DNA of 64,000 bases from Paramacrobiotus metropolitanus (GCF_019649055.1 NW_026570287.1:1-64000); one strand, 5' to 3'. Positions 36,933-50,228 are shown, counted from the stretch's first letter. Notes: a model not told the origin generated them from the sequence alone. Numbers and translations: made by a program.

Positions 36933-38077
36933 ATGGCCGAATCAAGTACTGACCAGAGGAACACCGACATTCGACTCAACATCATCGTAGCTGCTGATGC
37001 CAAGCGAGGAATCGGACAGAATGGCACGCTCCCATGGAGCTTACCGTGCGTAGTCGAAAAAATTCAAACCGAGCAACATTTTGGAAATGCAAAATGATTA
37101 TTCATTTCAGAAAAGAGACCAACTATTATCATGGAATGATTAACAGCGTTTCGCCCGGTACGTGCACAAATTAATATGAGTACCGTATTTTTTAGAGTCG
37201 TATGATTGTATCTATCTCTTGTTCTAAAATATGTTATGTTTCTAACTGCAACAGTTTGTTGCGAAATTAATATGCTTTCCATGCTTAATATGAATGTGCT
37301 TAATGAAAATACCATTGGCTTTGATTTATTGTATTGTTGAATGTAAAGTTCAGTTTTGGTGCACGAAATAAGCTGCTGCAGCAATGCCATTAATTATAGA
37401 AGATGTCCATCCGTGACTGTTTTCAGTTTGGTTAGATCCGAACTTTACAAATTTAAATGTTGTAACCTGGGTATCATTTGATCTGTCTAGTTTTAGGAGT
37501 TTTGTCGGTAAATAATATTAATCAGTAAAGGTTTGTGCCGGTAATTCAGGAAAGCAGAACGCCATCATCATCGGCCGGATTACGTACGCCTCGATCCACG
37601 ATCCACGCGACTACGAGAAGCTGCTAAAGATTGTGGTGACAAGAGGCGCGGCACCGGAAGGAGCGCCGCAGCCTAATGTTCGTTATGCTGTGTCTTTCGA
37701 GGATGCTCTCGAGGTACTGCGGAAAGAGATGAAACTGCGCGACATTGAGACAGTGTGGAGTTTGGGTGGTTCCAAGATTTATCAGGAGACACTGGATTCT
37801 CCATACCTGCATCGCATTTATCTTACCAATGTTCTGGCCGAATTTCCATGTGATACATTTTTCCCGGAATTTGACAAGTCCAAATTCAATCGAGTCACGT
37901 AAGTTGATGTTGGCATATTTTGCTTTGAAAAGCAACAAGGAATACTTTCAGCGATATTTTCTAAAATCATATATATTTACGAACGTTTGTCGCAGGGACG
38001 AAAGAGTGGACCCGAACGTTCAAACTGACAAAGGAGTGCAGTTTCAGGTGGAAATTTTTGAAAAGATTCGCAGCTAA
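36933..38077 (+). CDS. DHFR: dihydrofolate reductase
   Basis: Reduces dihydrofolate to tetrahydrofolate with NADPH for thymidylate and purine synthesis. Four exons with consistent phases: 36933-37045, 37111-37157 (only 47 bases), 37550-37898 and 37996-38077 (TAA), about 196 residues. Exon 1 has LNIIVAADAKRGIGQNGTLPWSLP, with the conserved GIG-x-NG-x-LPW substrate loop. Exon 2 encodes KETNYYHGMINSVSPG. Exon 3 starts GKQNAIIIGRITYASIHD and includes the NADPH-binding VWSLGGSKIY, then LHRIYLTNVLAEFPCDTFFP. The last exon ends GVQFQVEIFEKIRS. The tiny exon 2 explains why no long open frame spans the N-terminal half. The usual GRKTW-x-SIP is changed to GRITYASIH, and the following loop is altered, so the enzyme is divergent but keeps its core. 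Confidence 0.93.
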
Positions 38078-39014
38078 TGCAGCGCTTTGTCAATTTATTG
38101 TCAGTTTGACGTCACTGCTATATCTTAACGTTTCAAACTCATTACAGTCGGTTTTTATGTTATTTCCTCCAGATACTACTTCGATTAATTTTTGACTTTT
38201 GCTCAATTTAAGCATTTGTTGCCAATACCGGTTCGACCAGGGTGTCGACGATTTTAAAATTATTGGCATTGTTCCCGATTCTCCTCACCGAATGCATGCA
38301 GAACAAGTTTTTTTGCGCTGTTGTAAACATATCAGAAACAGAAAACACATATTGAAGACTACGGCATCAGTACATCGACGCTAAATTATTAACTGCACTC
38401 TACAATCGTGTACTACACAATTTCTGTGATACACCGAATTCGGCTTGTTTGCGATAGGTGATAATGGGTTATTTTCTCGCGCGCGATTTGCCAAACATGA
38501 AATATCTACAGAACATGATAATTTAATCGCGGGATAGATAACATAGTCGAAACCCGACTACACGCTTCAGGCAGCAAAGGTCAATCGAAAGTCCAAACGT
38601 CATAACGAACCGGCTCGGTTTCCAATCACGCTAATTTTGTGTTTGCCAGTTCAAGCGGACCATGTTCTATTTGAGGCACACATTGCGACTGTCTAGTGTC
38701 TACCTACCGGCACGATGTGCACGGCGCTAATTGCGCAATACGGTTCGCGTTCTATATATAGGTATTCAAAATTGACATATTCCATTGTTTAATTAGAAGC
38801 CACAATTTCAGTTAACAGACAACAGTAATATTTCACGTATTACATAAAAAAGGCACCTTTTGTAAAACAACTGAACATTATATAATTAAACAGCGATTCC
38901 TGTTACATCACACTTCGAAATCACTTTGACACAATAACAGTAAATTCTTGACTGCACGTAGACCTCCAGATTTTCATACTGATTGTGTCAACGAAGTATC
39001 TTTTACATGCCATA
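38078..39014. other. convergent interval, no gene seen
   Basis: 3' UTRs of DHFR (+) and of the PH-domain gene (-). Small open frames such as 38199-38384 and 38921-39112 are not supported. Confidence 0.4.
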
Positions 39015-39520
39015 TTAGCGCTCGGAAATTGCAGATTTGAAACCTGAAATCCAGAACCAAAATTATCATAGCTGCAATGAAAATGGATTTCGGAAACAAA
39101 AACATCGTGCACGCGCGCTCAGCGTGGCTCGCTGCCGGTCTTACTTACTCTGAGTATCCGAGGCAAAAGACTTCCTAGATTTTGAGTTCGCTGTATGAAA
39201 GCCTGCAAAATAATAATGAGTGAAAATTATAAGGGTTCGCGATAGAAATCATGCACATGTTAAACTGGCAGTTTTTACGCACTCTGAACATCTGAAGATT
39301 TTCCTGATTTAGAATTGGCGGTATGAAAACCTGTAAAATTCAAAAGTGTTAAGTATGTTAAGTTGCCTAACAATAAGTGCGATGTTTCCCGATTAATTCA
39401 TAATTACCAAAAAACCTGAAAAACTAGTTCTCTATCTGGAAATCGATTTTGCTATATACATACGGCACTTACTTTGAACATCAGACGATTTCCCTGATTT
39501 GGAATTTGCAGAATGAAAGC
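39015..39520 (-). repeat. tandem array of phase-symmetric microexons
   Basis: Three exons of 48, 48 and 54 bases and a terminal 29-base exon are copies of one unit. Together with the split Ser codon they encode S-FHSANSKSGKSSDVQ, S-FHTANSKSGKSSDVQ, S-FHTANSKSRKSFASDTQ and S-FKSAISER-stop. Every internal copy starts and ends in phase 1, with its own AG acceptor and a GTAAGT or GTGCGT donor. Introns between them are 152, 142, 80 and 105 bases. The preceding exon ends QSESSDLK, which looks like the end of the same unit. Confidence 0.8.
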
Positions 39521-42500
39521 CTGTAACGTGTAAGATACAGTAATCAGATTTATGTAAACAAACACTACCCCGTACTCTAGTATATCAAGTTACGTACGTC
39601 TAGTACGTCAGTTCAGTTAATTTTCCAAATTTTCGAAAAGTTTTGAGTATACACGCAGAAGAGATTACTTACTCTTCAAGTCGCTGCTCTCTGACTGGGG
39701 CGGAGCGGGCGTTTCCTGTGAGGTTACGGCGTAACCGTTGGAAACAACGAACGACCTTGTATCCACTGATATACAGTCATGGTATAGATCCGAATTGGAG
39801 GATAAATATCCGTTCGACATGGCATCCGTATGATAATATGACGATCCGGCTATGGACATGGGACCAAAGGAAGCGATCCGCGGCATGGGCGGGGCATCAC
39901 CCCGGACGCGACGCTGTGCGGCGGCTTCTAATTTGGACACTGAAAATATCGAAATTATTCACGACGCATCTGGAGGGGTGCGCAATCATTGTAATCAGAA
40001 ATACAAAGTAACAGTACACTTGCTAGGTATTAATGCTAATGATTAGTCTAGCCTGGTCAGCAAAAGCATACGAACTGTTGTAATATTATTTTATTGTCAA
40101 ACGCGTAACAAGCAATACAGAACAGAACCGATAAAATCAAAGCACACATAAGGAAACCAGAAAGTAGTTCATTTATTAAGACTTGCAAAACTCGTAAAAA
40201 ATTAATCCGTAAAAAGATTATAAAATTTTTAAAAGATGTCGTAAGGAACCGGCACGTTCAATTGTATGATAATATTATAAGAATACAGTCGACATACATA
40301 ATGCTCATTTACACCAGTTACACAAGAATAATTAACCGTTCCGCAAGAAGGACGTTTGACTTTCCCTTCAGATGAACAGAAGTATGCAAAATCATTCAGA
40401 TGTGTTCGGCAAACCACCGTGCGAAGTACATTACACTTTGTCACGTCCACTATACTTACAAACATTATCCACATCATCCGGGCGCATGTCAGCCGCCGGC
40501 TGCTCGGAATCGTTCACCGACGGGAAATTTGCGCCATCCGGCTGGTCGTGATAAGGCTCGGGAGTATCGTGATACAGGGCATCCTGAAAATGCAGGAGTG
40601 ATCCATCCGGAGTAAAATAAGCCGAACTGCTAGTGCGGGAGGAAGATGACTTTCCCGAGCGTTTCTCCACGCTGAGCAGTAGTGCATTATACTTCTGCGT
40701 GATAACCTCTAAGGTTTCTTCGGCCAGACGAGCTCGATTCCGCTCAATGCTTAACTCATCGTCTCGCCTCTGCAAAATCATAAAATAATAATACACCTAA
40801 ATATATGTGTGTGTAAATAATTGCATGCTCCGTACTGCATTTATATACATGTAAATAAAGAATATGTTGTATTAACAATAAGTAAAGCTTGTAATTAATT
40901 TACCAAGTTTTGTATGTTATTCAGCGCATTTAACAATTTCTTTAATTTGATTTTGTATAAATCCTAACCAGAGTCAGACAGTACAAGCATTCATAGAAGT
41001 ATGCATAAGCCGGTATTACTAACTTGGTTCTCCTGTTGTACGGCATCACAGAAATCTTTGAGAATGAGGTAAGCTTTTTCAGTGCATCCGGTGACATCCT
41101 GCAGATTCTGCGTGACATTGCTATTCAGAAGACGCGGCTGAATATTTCGCAAGGCGACATTGAAAGATGTCAGAGATTCCTGAAATAAAGCAGCACATTT
41201 AACAACCCTTTTTTTGCCCAACACAGCCGATGGGATATGCAAAACCCCTGAAGACACCGTCAAACAACTCGTTTACAAATACCTCTAAAGCACGTATCCG
41301 CTCTTTCGCTTCTTGAGATAAGGTCAACAGTGTACTGGTGGAATCGGTGACAGGACGCCCGTCTCCAATGCCATAACATCGGTTTGCGTACGCAATGTGG
41401 TTCTCTAGGGCAGCTATCCACTCCTAAAATTCATATTGTAAATTAAATATTGCGATTTCAGAACAACATTTTTTAGGTACATCGAAAAAGTATCAGGATC
41501 AAATACCATGACATAAATCGTTTCATATACGGCCAATAATGACATTCTCTCGAATCGTTATTGTTAACAGTGCTTCGTGATTTAATAAACAGCCGTCGAT
41601 GGCACTGACAGCCGCTGGTCTATCGGATTCATCACTTATCTCCGTACTAATAGACCTTTAGTGACAAAATTTTTCCTTCATAGTTCCGTTCTCATCTATT
41701 TATTTTGCTTACACGAGCTACCGGTTGTATTCGCTACGAGTAGATGCTGCTGACAAATAAACAGCCAGAACAGAGAAAGGAAAAAATCGTGTTAGAGCAA
41801 AACATGCTACGTAGTACAATATTGCAAGTACAGGAGTAAATTTATTATTAGAAGAAATATTCATCGTTCCACGCATATTCGTGTGTCAAAATTCTCAAAG
41901 ATGCTATTTAATTATGGATCTATTATCTTCCAGTGCGATAACATCGGGAAACTTACCGGTCGTTTGTTAGCACCAGAAGTAACCGGAACCCGAAACTTGA
42001 GTCGCTCACCAGTTTGCAATCGCAGTTTGATTTTATATGGACTTGGGGTTTTTCCAGTCTGTCAACCAAACAAACACGGTGGAAATAACCTTAAGAACTT
42101 TGCTGTGACTCACGGTTTCGGCAACGATTTTTAAGTATTTGAATTTAATGATTTGTGCCCTTTCGCACATATATACACTAATAAATTGGTTCCAGCCCAG
42201 CCACCCTTAATGTGGCCAACTTCCGAAGCCTAAATTATACAAGTAAGTTATAGGCTCGACATGTTTACACGACAAAAAAGCCTGCGCAGGGCATATGTAT
42301 AATCTGTCTGTACAACGCAAAATAATTGTTAATTAATTCGCGATTCACATTTCTATAGACTACAGATAATTAACCGTACGTAAGAAGCCCAATCGAAAGT
42401 TGTTTTTTTAGCAGAATAATAACATAAAAGTTCGCATACCACGATTTCCGCAAATTCCAAATGCCGGTAAACAGACTTCTTTAATAATCCTCCATCTGCC

Positions 42501-42542
42501 TGCTTATCGTCTCTGAGGATAAAACAGCGGAAATGCAGCCAG
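39015..42542 (-). CDS. PH-domain protein related to OSBP/CERT N-terminal halves, with repeated terminal microexons (5' end missing)
   Basis: Ten exons are placed on the minus strand, all with matching phase: 42542-42440, 42058-41957, 41423-41283, 41179-41024, 40769-40460, 39939-39673, then short exons 39520-39473, 39330-39283, 39202-39149 and 39043-39015 (TAA). The first three form most of a PH domain: WLHFRCFILRDDKQADGG, YKIKLRLQTGERLKFRV and EWIAALENHI, with the terminal-helix Trp. Next come helical segments (CTEKAYLILKDFCDAVQQEN and ERNRARLAEETLEVITQKYN) that resemble the coiled coils after the PH domain in OSBP and CERT. No sterol- or ceramide-binding domain follows. Instead there is a Ser/Tyr/Pro-rich region and a repeated tail. 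The first exon with the start codon lies above 42542. A lipid-membrane adaptor role is inferred; the family name is tentative. Confidence 0.7.
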
Positions 42543-44906
42543 CTGTTATGTAAACAACACTCGACCGACGGAGTGGCGCTCAAATATTTATCGCGTATAC
42601 GGTATTTTGAAATACCTCTTATCAGCCACGGATATGGTCCCGCGATACAACTTCACCCAACATCTTCGACTTCCAAAAAAGTGTACCTGTCAGAACAGGA
42701 ATTATGAATACTTTCCGATGACAGCAATATCAAAAATAAAAATTAGCGGTCACGTGTAGAGGCAATGTATTTATATCACAAAAACAGACAGTATAGCTCA
42801 TGTTAACAAGTACAGTAGTTCGAACAAGTTAGATAGATTGGCACTGCAAATCTCACCCAAATATTAATGACTGGTATGGCAAGCCGAAAAAAAGCTAGAG
42901 AATTCACTAGCTGCACGAGTTAAAGAAATTTGCTTGCAGCTGTCAGTTGCGTAATTCACATCGATTGTGTCGCAGTTAGTTTTCTAAATTAATCGCAATC
43001 CGTGTTCTATATTAATCACTTTGACTAACAGCAAATCAAAAACGTGTGTATTTAACACGAGCCGGAATTCACGTCTCACAGCCATTGAAACACATAAATA
43101 GATTGTAACTGACCTGTCTTAATGGACCTTCAAATGGCCGGCACGACATTATTGATTCCGCTTCTTATTAGAATCGTCAAAACAATAAAACATATAAGTC
43201 GATGGAATAAATCAAACTCATTTTTTAGTCCGATCGGCTAAGTGCACCGGAACGCATGCAAATGTGCCTGCGATCAGTCAACAACATAAGCACAGCCTCA
43301 CAGGTAAATATGGTTCTGTAAATAAGGCACTGCAGTGCTTACTACAAGTCAACTAGTGCGAGAAATTTCATGGTTGAGCACTTTTTGGATGCACTAGAGT
43401 ATCGGACCATTTTGTCAATTTTTAAACAAATAACAGCTGCACTCGTATAAACGATTAAACTGGCTACGCTAAGCCATAACTTTCCATTTTACGCACGTTT
43501 GAGCGCATTCCATTTCTCAACTCCCACCGTAAAATTTCACGGGCCAAAATTGAAATTGTATAGTTGTGCATACTCGGATATCGCAGATTATACAACTTAA
43601 TCATACGTCTGCCAGCCAAAAATAATTGTATCGCGCACAGACAAATGTCCTGCGGTGAAGACAGTTAAACACAATACTTAGCACACCGAAAACCGGTTAA
43701 CAGAACAAATCCATATCTTTTAGCGATTAAGTGTAGCGTGTTAACCAACAATGCCACCGTGTACGAAAGCTTCGAATAAGATCGTTCAAATCTTAACACT
43801 CCAATGCGTAACCATAATCCTCGATAAACAGTCACCGGCATCTTTCAGGACAGAGGCCGTTGATATTGTCGTAAATGGCCAATGCGCACTTGCATACTGC
43901 GCAATGCAAATTTCACAACTGGATGGCATATGGAGCGGTCTCCACAATACTTGATCAAAGTTGCACAGAAGCATGTGCGCTTCCTCCCAATACTCATCGC
44001 TCCTAACCAGATTAATAGCACCGCACTGCAATGGGGAATGAGGCCAACTATAGTGATTGTTGTTAGTGGAATCGGATGAGATCGATTAATAACCATCACA
44101 CACGCAGTCCTAATATCAGAGAGTTCATCCAGCTGTCAAACCGAACAGTAAACTCAATATATCACTGAACAGGAAGACAAAAACGCAACGTAATCACAAA
44201 AACTAGCAGAATCACATTTAATGAGATTTCAAAGCAACGTTTTTGGCCTTTCGGACCCATGATATTTTTAACAGACTAATAAAACGCTAAATACAAAATT
44301 AACAACACTGCAATTTCACATCACATTCCCAAAGGATCAGCAAATATCACAATGAGATCAATTCCAATCAAAGGGAACAAGTCGAGAACAACGAACGTAT
44401 CGCAACAATGTGCAACCATGACATTCCATGATAAAACTTGGGACTGGTGAATCTTCCAGAAATAAATTAATCAGCATGCGCAATGGGACTGCAGAAAGGA
44501 CGGCAAATGTTAAACAGCTGCTTCAGTAAAAAAAGGCTGGTATTAATGCTGCCCATAGTATATGCACTGATATTTAGAATAGTTTACCGTTCTAAGAAGT
44601 ACTGTATCGCAGAAGCATACGACGATAGAAATACACTTAACATCCAGTACCGAGCCCAGCTACTGCAATTTTCTCAATCGGAAAGGCAGCGCCAGTTAAT
44701 CCTATATTCTGATTGTGAAATTAACCTAAATCAAACTAAAAAAATGGCAGAAAATATTTTTATCTGGCCAGTAAACACACTTTATCCGTTTAACGCACAT
44801 TTGGAAATTCAACTTACAACACCAAAAGAGCACAAAATTAACGATGATGTAGGTTTCAGGAACTCGAATAAAGTAGTCAACACAGTTTCGTCCACTTCCA
44901 GTACTC
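42543..44906. other. upstream of the PH-domain gene; no complete gene seen
   Basis: Should contain the first exon or exons and promoter of the PH-domain gene, which were not located. A 176-codon plus-strand frame at 44483-45013 runs antisense into the last TMEM245 exon and shows no family motif, so it is not called. The rest is AT-rich. Confidence 0.35.
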
Positions 44907-47900
44907 TCACCTTTGACCAAATTCCGAATTCGTCGAGAACGACGCGCTATCCCTGGGTGTACTGTGATGCAGCCTCTCACGTCTTCTTGACGACGACAGC
45001 GCTTCCGCTTTAGGTTCTTCGTCCAATGTAGTGGTGGATGTTGCCGAAGACTCCACCACCTTCTCGCCAGTGGCAAATAAAGCGCCTGTGTACGAAGACT
45101 GAGATTCCTGCCGGTCAAGAAATCCGCTAATTCCCCGCGCAATATCCATATCTGGAGTACTAGGAGTGGGTAACAGACTGTTGGATAACGTGGGGAGTGA
45201 AGTGGGTAAAGGCGCGACCATCAAATTCGATACGGACACGCTGGCCCGTTCGGTAGTGGGCTGTAAAATGCGCCGGTAAACTTGAACAACAACCAGTAAT
45301 ATGCAGAGCATCACAGGACCAAAAACAGCTCCTTCGAGACCCATAGTCACTAATCCACCGGCCACGCTTAATCCAAACATGTAGGGATGAGTGCTGCAAA
45401 AGCAGAAAATAATGTGAATACTGCAAAATTTAAAAAAAATAATCAACTATATTTACAGAAAAGCAGCTTCAACTTGGTAAAGAATACGCATTACTTAATT
45501 ACGTACACGAAAAATAAATTTGAATCACCCAAACTTCAACGTTTCCAAAAATATTTATCATTATAATTATGAAGTGTGCCAAGCCATCGCTACGAGTTCA
45601 TATCAGAAGACGTACTAATGCTCTACTACTGTAATTTCTTACGTTTTCACATCTCCATAAATCGCAATGTCCACAAACATGCTGGGCGTACATGCCATTA
45701 TCACAAGAAGAACTGCGGGTACGTATTCTCCCCGAATAAACCAGAGCTCACACACCGCGGGTATGGCCATTACGTATGGGGGAACCAAAGGGCAAACCGC
45801 TAACATTGCGGCCATTACGGATGGAATAAACCTGATGTAAACGCTGAATAATGAAAGTAATACCCATGTGTAGAATCCATAAAAAGCTGCCATTTTGAAA
45901 GAGGCTGCGAAGATATCGCTGCAAAAAATTTTTACTTTGAATCAGAATTTCATGAACAGAGACACATTACCTACCTGATTGTCTGTTCGATAATTTCGGC
46001 AACATGGCCATATTCCGCAATTCGGGGACTGATCATGCCAACAAATTCCAGTGGTCGGTACGAATCCTTGCTCGACACCAGCAGATAATACAAAGCGGCA
46101 ATGTATACAAACTGCAAACAAATTCCTTTTCTCTTTGTACAAGTCGTGATAACATTAATACCGTTTCAATTTCAGTGGTAACTCACAATGCACAAAATAA
46201 AATGCATTAAAGCTGAGAAGTACATCACAATAATCGAAAGGATGGTGGTCACAAGGGAAAACAGCATGGAAAAATTTCCTTTGCAAACATTCCACACTGA
46301 CTCGGCAATCTGGAAACAGATCCATAAATTATCCACTACGCTTCGAAACTGCACCCTACCAGACTGGGCTTACGGATGTCAGCGTTTCCAAATTGTCCTT
46401 CACGTAAGAGCTGATGTTAGACCAATCCAGGGCACTAGCAGCCTTATGCCAAGTGTCGTTAAACTGCGACCAAAAATTGAACAACCAACTTCCATCTTCA
46501 TCTTCCGAAGTTAGCAATGACGAAAGAGGATGCTGCAAGGAGCGATTTCCCCAAACCGAAGACTGGCGAAGAAGGGAATGCGGATGGTCAGCGTAATCAT
46601 TACGCGGCACATAAAACCGATACACTCGGTCAGCGATAGCTAGGATATCCTTTTCGATTAATGCAACACGAGTAAGGTTTGTGTCGGCAATAGCGTCCCG
46701 CATCTGTAGTACAGAAAGAACGGCCTCAAACGAAAGAGGAAACGGCCGAAACCTGAGCATCTTACCGTGCCAATCATCCAGTCACGAGCGTACATGTATA
46801 CTGAATCCATAGCCGACTGAACCGTCTCCTGCACCTGAGCGCCTTCGGGAAGCCATTCAAGCAATTCAGGATGCTTTACGATTGTTTCGTTTAAGAAATT
46901 TCCCGATAATCCTACAAGGTAAACCGTTTCCTGTTGGACCTGCATCGTTGTAATGATGCCGCAGATTCCCATGGTTATAAACATCATCAGCACCAGCATC
47001 AGGCTGACTGTCTCGTCGACACAATCTTCCAAAACGCTCATGACCTATAAAGAACAGAATGCATAAATACGTATACAAGGTACTACAAATAAAAAAAACT
47101 TATGCCGTCAAAATTCAAAGTTCAGCTTATCATAAGAAATCATACAAAACCAAAAAAAAGTACCAAAACACTGAATCAACAGAAAGCTATGTATGAGAAC
47201 CGGAAATTACAATTAGTACATAAATTACTCATCAATCACAGTTACTCATAAATCAGTTAGTAGTTACTCATAAATTACAGTTAGTACAACTATTCGCAAT
47301 TACCTTATGATCACCCTGCTTGGCCAACCGCATCAAACCTCGCAGCGGCGTCGGTGCTACAACATCTTTTCTTGTCATAACCCACCGAACACATTGATTC
47401 CGCAAAGTCCAAAAATATTCAGCTAGGGCTATCCATGCTCCGCGTTTCTGCCCCACCGTCCTCACCAGCCGATAGGCGACAGGTATTAAAATCACCGGAA
47501 TCATGTAGTAATGTGACAACACTTCCACCAAAACAAACATCCAGAACAAATACAGCATGTATCTCGTTCCTTGAGCTGCATCCTGATTTACGGCAAATAA
47601 TTTCAACTGTCCGGCTGCGGTCAGTGCGGAGGGTATGGGAATCGGGCTGGCCGTCTGCTCCGCCGGTGGCTCTTCATCGTCCGATGTAACACCTTCACCG
47701 CCACTATGATTCGTCCCGATCAAGCTATCGTTGACTAAATGATAGAAGGACGAAGTGAGCACTTTCCAGAAAGAATCACTGATTTTATCGGCATCTTCCG
47801 TTATCTCGTCCGGGGAATCGACAGTCTGGTTCATGGTTTTCATGGAACGCGAACGGAGGATTTTTCCTTTGACCACCTTCATTTCCGTCACGAAGCCCAG

Positions 47901-48867
47901 ACACAAAACTACACCAGTGACGATTAAAACCGGCGCAGCCATTGAGCCAAGAAGGGAGCAGAGATGGAGTCCCAACCATATCCATAATGGCCACGCTAAC
48001 ATGCGAAGCGTCGCGCGGTGTTGCGGAGTCCACAGAGAATTCACAGCAACAATGTATGGAAAAATTAGGAACCAAATCTGGAAAAACAGCAGGTGTTATT
48101 GTCTTATCCATCAAGAGGTTTATGAAAATCGACGACATATGCATAAAATTTTGAAAACTAATTTCAACATTCAATGAACTCGATAAAATAACTTTAATCA
48201 TCATTTTGTCAGAAGCGCAGTTTACTTAAGCAGCTCTTTCCTTATGAACTTTAAAGTTTAGACCCTAGAAATTCAGTACAATAAAAATTGCCAACCGTAA
48301 CTGGAACAGCACTCAACAGCTGCAACTTACGGCTTTGGAGCTGAAAAACCCCAATATTCTTCCAAACACTGCACTGAGCTTCATCAAAAATTCCATGTGA
48401 TTCCATAAAGCAACTTGTCCAATTAGATACCCGGCCATGACGACAATTCCCCAAAATATCTTCACATAATGATTAAGCAAGAACTCCAGCACTTCGGCTC
48501 CGAAGTAATTAAATCCAGCATCCACCAATTTAAATGGTGTGATAACAAGTCCCACCACCAGCGGAGTCCGCGAGGCCTTCATACGGAGAATCCAACCGCG
48601 AATTCCATGTGCCAAGTAGGCTTTCAGTGGAAACAATATAGTGCCACTCAAGGCTGCCCATGCCAGGGGTTTGAGGAATGTCTGGAGGATGAAGTACACC
48701 TGGTATCCGACGAGCAGAACCAGCACGAGGAAGAACTGCCCGACAGCAGTGAAGAGAGCCTGGCGAAATGCCACTTCATGGCCGCTGCTGGCCTGGGCCA
48801 CCAGCGCGACAAAGTTGTTCCATGATTCTGTTACGCGCGAGTGATGGCGAGTGCGGACGGTAGGCAT
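44907..48867 (-). CDS. TMEM245: transmembrane protein 245 (AI-2E transporter-like family)
   Basis: Multi-pass membrane protein of the TMEM245 family, distantly related to bacterial AI-2E/PerM exporters; its transport activity in animals is not established. Eight exons: about 48867-48331, 48077-47304, 47044-46766, 46703-46374, 46348-46187, 46112-45975, 45918-45651 and 45393-44907, roughly 990 residues. The start is ATG at 48867 (MPTVRTRHHSRVTESWNNF). The N-terminal third has several helices (FLVLVLLVGYQVYFILQTFL, WPLWIWLGLHLCSLLGSM). A polar acidic loop follows (GEGVTSDDEEPPAEQ), then LYLFWMFVLVEVLSHYYMIP. The C-terminal half has the family-type hairpin FYGFYTWVLLSLFSVYIRFI, MAAMLAVCPLVPPYVMAIPA and GLSVAGGLVTMGLEGAVFGP, then a polar tail. 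Order and content match animal TMEM245 over the full length. Confidence 0.9.
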
Positions 48868-50228
48868 TCGCGAGACGGATCGCTGCTGCTGATTAGAAAT
48901 GGCGGCCCAGTGTGCCTAGTGCCTACTGTGGATCGACCGATGGAGTTAAGCACGGCCGTAGAAATCAACAAGGCGAGTCCTAAAAGTACTACGCAGATCG
49001 CCCGATCCTCGCACTAGCATTTGCGAAAGCCTTTTCGTTCAACTCAAGAACATTTCGGCAAAAAAATCCTATAAGAATAGAAGCAGCAATTGGTAAAACA
49101 CGGCCAACAGCAAAACCTTGATATAGACTCATCAGTCTCAAGTTGAGACTGATGATGATGAGACAGACTTGTTGAGATAATGTCAAGAAGGCAAAACTCA
49201 CGTCAGTACTCGGTATTAATCACCAACGGAAACTTTCGGTAACTGCTGAAAAAACGAAAGCTTTCGAAAAAAACGCATGTACGATTTAAGACTGTAAGTT
49301 CTTGTTCTGGCAGAAGCGCACAAACACAACAGGAGTAAAATTTTACAAAACTTGTCTAGCAGAAAAATCCTGTAGACTTCGCAGTTCGAACACGGACTTT
49401 ACCGTGGGAAAATGCCCTACCCGGATTATCGAGTAAGTTCGACACGAATCACCGTTATCAGCTGTGCGACTCGCTCACATGGAATAACTACTGTAGCCAG
49501 TTTGCAAAGTTAATTGCGTTTGCCGTTTTGATACTACGGTACTACCCGTAGTTTTTTTCCTGGTGCCTCACTTAACAAGAAAAATTCGAAGACTTAGGAA
49601 TTGGAAGATTTCTACTACCTTATTTAGTAATACAGTAGCAAACGGCATTTGGGATTTAAAGTACATTTTTTTAGATTCCCTTTTCGCTACTGGCTAGTGG
49701 CTAGCGGCTCAACCTAAGGCCGACTTGTTTTTAAGAAGACTGACCAGCGGCCATCTGGATGAGGTTCATATACTGTACTAAGTAAATGGCTGCAAAGCCA
49801 GTTTCTAATACATTCCCATTTTATTTCCTTGTCAGGAAAATGGTTTCTGTCTGCTTTTTCTCGCTTTGTTGAAATTTAATCTATATTTCCGTTACTGCAG
49901 TGCAGTTACTTGGAACAGTTATTATGGAAGACTTATAGACCGATTATACTGTACCTGCCGGTTTTTTGGCATCGCACCATCCATCCTAAAAACAGCACCT
50001 GTCATGGCTAACTTAGGACAAAATCTAACTGATGTCTTACCCTAGCGGCCACCTGTTCCGCTGTTGTGCGCTGACATGTGAGCTGTTTTTGTAAAAACCG
50101 AACTGTTTTGTAATGTTCCCATATATTGTGTACAAAGCATTTTCTCTTTACGAACAGTACGAAGTATATATACCATTCTCTTACTACGAGTACAGCTAGT
50201 TGCGTAGGTTGCACGATGACGATACCCT
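48868..50228. other. TMEM245 upstream region
   Basis: Promoter and 5' UTR side of TMEM245. Contains a 25-base near-perfect palindrome at 49130-49154 (CATCAGTCTCAA, one base, then its complement). No gene was recognised. Confidence 0.4.

Noticed and set aside
41957-42058. Alternative frame of this PH exon (with SSFGFRLLLVL)
   Set aside because: It looks PH-like by eye but needs a phase that does not match the flanking exons. The frame with YKIKLRLQTG joins both neighbours in phase 0.
44483-45013. 176-codon plus-strand frame
   Set aside because: It runs antisense into the last TMEM245 exon, has no family motif, and its composition changes along its length. Most likely chance.
49130-49154. 25-base palindrome upstream of TMEM245
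   Set aside because: Short enough to occur by chance in this much sequence, and no associated feature was found.
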